Shown in pieces: positions 1-4,323 of a DNA stretch of 7,897 bases. The DNA comes from Nitrospirae bacterium RBG_13_39_12. GTDB lineage: Bacteria > Nitrospirota > Thermodesulfovibrionia > Thermodesulfovibrionales > SM23-35. A program made the translations under genes and the position numbers. The DNA is taken from assembly GCA_001805125.1 (NCBI GenBank), contig MHEF01000157.1, positions 1 through 7,897 on the forward strand, read 5' to 3'. Each line of letters starts with the position of its first letter. Within the stretch, counting starts at the first letter, position 1. A model generated the notes under the pieces. That model ran no database searches. It saw only the letters and a list, made by a program, of their open reading frames with translations, and was not told where the DNA came from.

Positions 1-1
1 C

Positions 2-1393
2 GAACGCATCGTGGTCATTTCAACAGCTCACGGGTTGAAATTTACAGATTTTAAGGTCCGCTACCACGAAAACGCATTAGATTTCCCCTGCCATTTCGCC
101 AACAAGCCTATCGAGTTACCTCCCAGCGTTGAAGCAGTCAAAGAAGCTCTCCAGCATACTTTACAGAAGAGGAAGAGTAAACATTTTTCCAAAAAAATGT
201 CAAAAACTAAATACTGGAAACAAGCCACCTTAGCGATACATGGCCTGAGTCGCAAACCCAAAGCTCACTATGCTGTTTCCACTCCAATAGTACAGACATC
301 CAACTACTATTTTGATTCTACTGCCGAAGTGCTTGAATTCATGAAGGCTAAGAAAGAGGGCCGCATGCTGCGCGAACACGAATACGGGCGCTACGGAAAC
401 CCAACCCAACAGGAATGCGAACGCAAACTTGCTTCCATCGAGGCTGCTGAACGTGCGCTTCTTTTCTCAACTGGAATGAGTGCAGTTATCATGGCTCTGA
501 TGTCTTATATGAACCGTAAGGGACACATCATCTTCACAAATGACTGCTACCGACAGACACGCGATTTCGCTACAAAACTTCTGGCCGAGTTCGGCCTCAA
601 AGTCTCATTGGTAAACCCGACTGCTAAGGCCATTGCCAAAGCAATCCAACCCAACACCAATATCATATTCACCGAATCGCCGACTAATCCGTACCTGCGA
701 GTGCTGGATATCCCTGCGGTTGTCAGAGTCGCCAAGCAGCATCAGGCTATAACCATTATCGATGCAACCCTTGCCACACCTTATAACATTAAACCTCTAG
801 AACTTGGAGTGGATATCGTTATCCATTCCGCTACTAAATATCTCGGCGGTCACAACGACCTGTTGGCCGGCGTTGCTCTCGGTAAACATGAACTGCTGAA
901 CGAACTCTACCGTATGCAGCGTATTATCGGCGCTACACCTGACCCATTTACCTGTTTCCTTCTCGAACGAGGTCTTAAGACTTTTACCCTGCGCATGGAG
1001 CACCACAACAGCGCTGGTATGACAATTGCCCGTATGCTGGAGTCTCACCCGAAAATCGAGAAGGTCTGGTACCCTGGACTGGAGTCCCACCCCGACCATC
1101 TAATTGCAACTCAGCAGATGCGCGGCTTTGGCAGCATGATTACATTCTTGGTCAAGGGCGGTGACAAGGAAACCCGAAGATTTATTGATTCACTAGATCT
1201 TTTCCTCATAACACCCAGTCTTGGCGGGACCGAAAGTCTGGTAACGCAGATGGCGACGATGTCATTCTTTGACTATTCTGAAGACCACCGCCGGTCTATC
1301 GGCATGGTTGACAACCTTGTGCGCATAGCTCTTGGCCTGGAGGACGTCGACGACCTTATCGCTGACTTACAACAGGCTCTGGACAAAATCTGA
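2..1393 (+). CDS. metB: Threonine synthase (C-terminal end) fused to plant-type cystathionine gamma-synthase; 5' end outside window
   Basis: The frame is open to the window edge, so the true start lies upstream. The first ~55 codons carry the threonine synthase C-terminal signature STAHGLKF and a PIELPPS segment. After a basic linker, from about the ATG at 197, comes a full Cys/Met-metabolism PLP enzyme of ~398 residues. Numbering from the GTG at 11: EYGRYGNPT (124-132) gives the phosphate-binding Tyr125 and Arg127; DCYRQTR holds Tyr180, which stacks on PLP; Asp251 lies in IDATLATP; the Schiff-base Lys276 lies in HSATKYLGGHND; Arg438 should bind the substrate carboxylate. Several motifs match plant cystathionine gamma-synthase closely (TESPTNP, PGLxSHPxH). 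The reaction is condensation of cysteine with an activated homoserine, probably O-phosphohomoserine as in plants (inferred). No ribosome site lies at a proper distance before ATG 197, which favours a fusion. It could be split or annotated simply as a PLP-dependent transferase. Confidence 0.88.
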   Translation, partial: ERIVVISTAHGLKFTDFKVRYHENALDFPCHFANKPIELPPSVEAVKEALQHTLQKRKSKHFSKKMSKTKYWKQATLAIHGLSRKPKAHYAVSTPIVQTSNYYFDSTAEVLEFMKAKKEGRMLREHEYGRYGNPTQQECERKLASIEAAERALLFSTGMSAVIMALMSYMNRKGHIIFTNDCYRQTRDFATKLLAEFGLKVSLVNPTAKAIAKAIQPNTNIIFTESPTNPYLRVLDIPAVVRVAKQHQAITIIDATLATPYNIKPLELGVDIVIHSATKYLGGHNDLLAGVALGKHELLNELYRMQRIIGATPDPFTCFLLERGLKTFTLRMEHHNSAGMTIARMLESHPKIEKVWYPGLESHPDHLIATQQMRGFGSMITFLVKGGDKETRRFIDSLDLFLITPSLGGTESLVTQMATMSFFDYSEDHRRSIGMVDNLVRIALGLEDVDDLIADLQQALDKI

Positions 1394-1467
1394 CTCATAC
1401 TCCAGGTTTTATACTTTGTTTTTTTAAATATCGCAGAATAGCCAGGGAGAAAAAAACTGTCGATTCC

Positions 1468-1746
1468 ATGATAACCATTTATTGCCGTGATCATCATGGA
1501 ACTCATAATAATCTTTGTTTCAGTTGCGGAGGACTTTTGGATTATGCAAGAAAACGCCTCGACAGATGTCCTTTTCAGGAAGATAAAACAACATGTGCAA
1601 ACTGCGGAATACACTGCTACAAGCCAGCCATGAGGGAAAAGATTAAGGATGCAATGCGATATACAGTGCCCCGTATGATACACCGCCATCCTGTTCTTGT
1701 TTTTTTTCATTTTATTGACAGATTCAGAAAAGCGCCGGAACGTTAG
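1468..1746 (+). CDS. ygbA: YgbA-family (nitrous oxide-stimulated promoter) cysteine-rich protein
   Basis: The 92-residue product matches my memory of the YgbA_NO family: IYCRDHHG near the start, CxxC at Cys17/Cys20, RLDRCPF with Cys34, TCANCGIHCYKP with Cys43, Cys46 and Cys50, then MRYTVPRM and RHPVL. Seven cysteines suggest bound metal or an Fe-S cluster (inferred). The E. coli relative belongs to the nitric-oxide-responsive NsrR regulon; its biochemical role is not settled. It lies 74 bases after the fused synthase on the same strand, with no clear terminator between, so co-transcription is possible. The start is uncertain: the reading frame stays open back to 1366 and encodes RIAREKKTVDS just before the ATG, which resembles the usual family N-terminus. 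No ATG, GTG or TTG exists in that extension. The AGGGAG at 1444-1449 is 18 bases from the ATG, too far for normal use. Confidence 0.82.
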   Translation: MITIYCRDHHGTHNNLCFSCGGLLDYARKRLDRCPFQEDKTTCANCGIHCYKPAMREKIKDAMRYTVPRMIHRHPVLVFFHFIDRFRKAPER

Positions 1747-1778
1747 AAGCAAAAATAGGTCTTAACTACACTGACAGT

Positions 1779-2180
1779 TTATTTTAGTTTCAAGAGGTCC
1801 ATAAATTGAGATTGTGTATCCTGATCAAGCTTCGATGCATTTTTGAAGAAAATGTCCATTAGTATTTCTGCAATCTCTTTATTTGACTCTTCAGGGGCAA
1901 GCCGGAATGCGGTTCTCAAAGGCGGGAGTGCCTCCTGCCACTTTCCAATGTTCAGGTATACCCTACCTATGTACAAATAGGATCTGCCAAATTCCGGATT
2001 AAGTTCGGTGGAACGTTCAAAGTGCTCCATGGATTCTTCATATTGCCCCTGGTTAAAAAGTGCAAGACCAACCTCAAACTCAGATTCAGCTTCTCTCTTT
2101 ATACCTGTTCCTGCGCATGAAATAATAAAGTTAATAAAAATAGCACATAGGAGGATGCTTAATAATTTCGAATTTTGCAT
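1779..2180 (-). CDS. TPR-repeat lipoprotein
   Basis: The 133-residue product starts with a short basic N-region (K5), a hydrophobic stretch at 6-20 and a lipobox-like IISC with Cys22. It is therefore probably exported, lipidated and membrane-anchored. Residues ~33-66 and ~67-100 form two tetratricopeptide repeats (GLALFNQGQYEESMEHF, then IGRVYLNIGKWQEALPPL), followed by a helical tail. TPRs mediate protein-protein contacts, so a scaffold or assembly role is likely; no specific partner can be named. It is the last gene of the minus-strand signalling block and converges with the ygbA-like gene, 32 bases apart. No Shine-Dalgarno site precedes the ATG; GGAAG on the coding strand is about 20 bases away. 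A promoter-like -10 lies 7 bases from the start codon, suggesting a leaderless message. Confidence 0.85.
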   Translation of the reverse strand: MQNSKLLSILLCAIFINFIISCAGTGIKREAESEFEVGLALFNQGQYEESMEHFERSTELNPEFGRSYLYIGRVYLNIGKWQEALPPLRTAFRLAPEESNKEIAEILMDIFFKNASKLDQDTQSQFMDLLKLK

Positions 2181-2187
2181 GTTTTAT

Positions 2188-2216
2188 ATAATATAACAAA
2201 ACTTCCATCTTATAAA
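2188..2216 (-). promoter_or_regulatory. Putative promoter of the TPR lipoprotein gene, leaderless layout
   Basis: On the minus strand a weak -35 TTTATA (2211-2216) is followed after 17 bases by -10 TATTAT (2188-2193), with only 7 bases to the ATG. The predicted start of transcription falls at or next to the start codon. The -35 is only 4/6 to consensus and the region is AT-rich, so chance is possible. Confidence 0.42.
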
Positions 2217-2238
2217 GCAATAAAACCTATTGCTTTAT
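2212..2238. repeat. Perfect 11-bp inverted repeat upstream of the lipoprotein gene
   Basis: The arms ATAAAGCAATA (2212-2222) and TATTGCTTTAT (2228-2238) are exactly complementary around a five-base spacer. The repeat overlaps the putative -35 of the lipoprotein promoter, as an operator would. It could also act as a weak hairpin terminator for the upstream minus-strand gene, but no T-run follows it in either direction, so I favour an operator or an unknown structural role. Confidence 0.55.
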
Positions 2239-2351
2239 CCATTATCTAAAACAACAAACTACTTCAGACTTATCAGGAATAATAAAATATTTATTGTATT
2301 TCAAGAATCTTACCTTAAAGCACGTTTTATGGTTGAATTTATCTGTCTGGG

Positions 2352-2576
2352 TTACCTTAATTTAACAAAAAGCAACATCAATAAAATTGTAGCTATAAAA
2401 CCGCTTAACCACAGAAGCATATCATTGCGCGGTTTCTTTTTGAAATAGTTCATTTCAACAAGTTCTTCATATTTTTTATCTTTGTATTTCTTTTCCCATT
2501 TTGATGAATACCAAACGAGTATACTCCAGGCTATCACCGGTGATAATATAACTATTGCCTTAATCAAATTTTTCAT
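2352..2576 (-). CDS. Small two-transmembrane protein, function unknown
   Basis: The 74-residue product begins MKNLIKAIVILSP. It has two hydrophobic segments (about 4-23 and 52-71) separated by a strongly charged loop rich in Lys and Glu (24-51). The positive-inside rule places that loop in the cytoplasm with both termini outside. I do not recognise a family. I chose the ATG at 2574-2576 because the longer frame up to 2675 would be antisense to a phosphatase remnant and encodes nothing membrane-like. There is no good ribosome site (GTGAAAC is the nearest purine-rich stretch). It lies between the FHA gene and the lipoprotein gene on the same strand, so it may belong to the same transcription unit. 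The gene begins just beside the phosphatase fragment, suggesting a rearrangement breakpoint here. Confidence 0.62.
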   Translation of the reverse strand: MKNLIKAIVILSPVIAWSILVWYSSKWEKKYKDKKYEELVEMNYFKKKPRNDMLLWLSGFIATILLMLLFVKLR

Positions 2577-2578
2577 AT

Positions 2579-2733
2579 ATGTTTCACGAAGACAATTACT
2601 GTTCTGATGAAGATCTATATCTCTTCGTTGTTGCCGACGGGATTGGCGGACACACAGCGGAGAGATTGCAAGCAAGATGGCGGTTGAAGTAATCAGGGAC
2701 TATATTAAATACAGAATGGCTAAGAAGTATTGA
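2579..2733 (+). pseudogene. Frameshifted remnant of a PP2C-family Ser/Thr phosphatase N-terminus
   Basis: Translating from 2579 gives HEDNYCSDEDLYLFVVADG and then IGGHTA, the classic start of a PP2C/SpoIIE-type phosphatase: NED-like motif plus the metal-binding VADGxGGH. At about 2660 the frame breaks. Resuming one frame over at 2662 continues the family with EIASKMAVEVIRDYI, so a single lost base (a G after GCG) explains the shift. The piece ends at TGA 2731-2733, and the remaining ~180 residues of a usual catalytic domain are absent. The N-terminal strand before NED is also missing. It lies antisense between the FHA and small membrane genes and overlaps the 3' end of the FHA gene by 14 bases. 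PP2C enzymes normally reverse the action of Hanks kinases, so its place beside a kinase/FHA pair is meaningful. It cannot be active as it stands. Confidence 0.75.
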
Positions 2734-3748
2734 TAGCCTCAATTTTCAATCTTGTCTCACCAACAGTTATTGTATCCCCTTCAGATAACTCACGTACTTT
2801 TATTTCCTTATTATTTACGTAAGTGCCGTTTGTACTGTCAAGGTCTTTAACAACAATCTTTCCTTCCAGTTCAATAATACTGGCGTGTCGTCTTGATACC
2901 TTTTTGTCTTCTAATTTAATATCTGCAGTTTTTCTACCGATAATACAGGGGATCGTTGTACTAAGAGTGCACCCTTTTTGAGGGCCTTCAATAATTACCA
3001 GATTGATATGATCCTTTCTCACCCCTCTTTCTTCTTTAACAGGGGTGTAAACTTCACCCGGCGATTCAGTATCTGCAACAGAATGCAACATATCTACTAA
3101 TTTCTCATGCGAAAGGTTTTTCGAATCAGCCGCAGGCTGAGTTTTGATATTCCGATAGACAAGTGCATCAACGTTTGAAAGGTCAGCCGGATATGCATAT
3201 ACCAGCATTTGTTCAACAACAGATGCGTCTTCCCCGCTTTCAAAATCAGTATCAGCAAAATGCGAAATCACACCCTTTCCATCCTTGAAAAAAAAGAAAT
3301 TACATCTGTTGTTTTTATTCAAGGCTATAAGTGCATCTGCAGCCTCATTCTTAATCGTCTTTGTGATATCTTCAAGATCGATCAGAGTGGTCGGAGCTTT
3401 AGTTGTCATTTCTCTCTGCATTACAATCAGCATCTCCTTCAGTAATACAGGGTCTGTCTCATGAAGTGATACACTAAGCTGCGGATCTGATTCCAAGGAA
3501 AGACGATTAAAATAATCTTTTATCGTGATACTCGTATGTCTGTAATCAACTGATTCTCCTGCAGAATATATATTACCTTTAAGGAAAAAGAGGAAAAGCT
3601 GGTAAGCGTCTTCTTTTTCAAGCTTGATATAACCAGTAAAATTGGCATGTCCCTTGTATATTCTATCTAGGAATAATTCGAAGACATTCCTGGAAAATGG
3701 TTTAGTATCGAATAAAATCTTACCTTTTGGAAAAAAGCAATTTTGCAT
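2720..3748 (-). CDS. FHA-domain protein with a duplicated N-terminal module
   Basis: The C-terminal ~95 residues (248-342 of 342) form an FHA domain, which binds phosphothreonine peptides: GR at 271-272, SRRHAS at 285-290, DSTNGTYVNN at 304-313. The core contact residues Arg272, Ser285, His288 and Asn307 are all present. It is very likely a reader of the neighbouring kinase. Residues ~1-200 lack a family I can name with confidence. They appear to hold two related alpha/beta modules, each with a strand pair followed by F-KG/DG (LFLFFLKGNIYSAGE at 51-65 and FFFFKDGKGVISHFA at 151-165), reminiscent of DUF4388/PATAN domains (tentative). A Ser/Thr/Pro-containing linker (about 205-245) may carry phosphosites. 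No signal peptide or membrane segment is seen, so it is cytoplasmic. It starts 97 bases after the kinase gene ends, with its own promoter and no Shine-Dalgarno site. Confidence 0.9.
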   Translation of the reverse strand: MQNCFFPKGKILFDTKPFSRNVFELFLDRIYKGHANFTGYIKLEKEDAYQLFLFFLKGNIYSAGESVDYRHTSITIKDYFNRLSLESDPQLSVSLHETDPVLLKEMLIVMQREMTTKAPTTLIDLEDITKTIKNEAADALIALNKNNRCNFFFFKDGKGVISHFADTDFESGEDASVVEQMLVYAYPADLSNVDALVYRNIKTQPAADSKNLSHEKLVDMLHSVADTESPGEVYTPVKEERGVRKDHINLVIIEGPQKGCTLSTTIPCIIGRKTADIKLEDKKVSRRHASIIELEGKIVVKDLDSTNGTYVNNKEIKVRELSEGDTITVGETRLKIEAINTS

Positions 3749-3755
3749 ATTTAAT

Positions 3756-3784
3756 AATATAAAAGTATGCTTTACCTAAGTCAA
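3756..3784 (-). promoter_or_regulatory. Strong sigma70-like promoter of the FHA gene, leaderless layout
   Basis: On the minus strand TTGACT (3779-3784) and TATATT (3756-3761) are separated by exactly 17 bases. Only seven bases separate the -10 from the ATG at 3748, so transcription should start about 3749, one base before the start codon. No Shine-Dalgarno sequence could fit in such a message, which implies leaderless translation. Confidence 0.65.
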
Positions 3785-3845
3785 GGCAGAAAATACTTAT
3801 AAAAAACGGACAATATTAAAATACATTAATAGTCAGATCGGACCG

Positions 3846-4298
3846 CTACACGATATTATCAAGATCACGGAGTATCTCCTCAGCTTTTTTATATCGTAAA
3901 GCTTTATCCTTTTCGAGACACTTCAGTATCACCTTTGACAGTCCGTCAGGAACTAAAGGATTTAACTCCTGCGGAGAAACCGGTACAGTATGAAGATGAT
4001 GATAAAAAATATCTCCATCAATAAAAGGCGGTCGGCCTGTTGACAGTTCAAAGATCGTTGCCCCAAAAGAATAAAGATCTGTCTGAAAGTCAACATCCTT
4101 ACCGATTATTTGCTCTGGCGACATATAAAGCGGCGTCCCGCTAATTGAAGTTACCTCTTTCGAGATATCTTCCAGGATTTTAGCAATCCCAAAATCCATG
4201 ATTTTGACAACACCTTTTTTGCTTATAAGTATATTGGCAGGCTTAATATCCCTGTGTACAACGTTGTTCTTATGGGCATAGACTAATGCTCTGCACAC
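3846..4298 (-). CDS. Ser/Thr kinase C-lobe (downstream part of a frame-split Hanks-type kinase)
   Basis: This frame holds the whole catalytic C-lobe. Numbering from the GTG at 4298: HRDIKPANIL with catalytic Asp17, DFGIAK with Mg-binding Asp35, GTPLYMSPEQ as the end of the activation segment, TDLYSFG with Asp74, and a conserved Arg135 near the end. It lacks the ATP-binding lobe. The open frame really reaches back to the G-run at 4341-4348, because the sequence between (RKFKINEIVNIARQ) is normal kinase sequence. One base fewer in that run would join it to the upstream gene as a single protein of ~781 residues. No ribosome site precedes the GTG, so separate translation is unlikely. It is best read as the 3' half of the gene at 4324-6192. 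Thr/Ser residues lie in the activation loop (TSIS, 50-53). Confidence 0.9.
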   Translation of the reverse strand: MCRALVYAHKNNVVHRDIKPANILISKKGVVKIMDFGIAKILEDISKEVTSISGTPLYMSPEQIIGKDVDFQTDLYSFGATIFELSTGRPPFIDGDIFYHHLHTVPVSPQELNPLVPDGLSKVILKCLEKDKALRYKKAEEILRDLDNIV

Positions 4299-4323
4299 CT
4301 GTCTGGCTATATTGACAATTTCG

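Noticed and set aside
1273..1752. Minus-strand 159-codon frame
   Set aside because: It lies antisense to the end of the synthase and the whole ygbA-like gene, both well supported; composition is that of a shadow frame.
2212..2238. Rho-independent terminator
   Set aside because: The stem is A/T-rich with only two G/C pairs and no T-run follows on either strand.
2230..2448. Plus-strand 72-codon frame starting with TTG
   Set aside because: No ribosome site, starts inside the inverted repeat, overlaps the small membrane gene and has no recognisable content.
2577..2675. Upstream 33-codon extension of the small membrane protein
   Set aside because: It is antisense to the PP2C remnant, is Arg/Gln-rich and lacks any signal; the internal ATG at 2576 gives a sensible membrane N-terminus.
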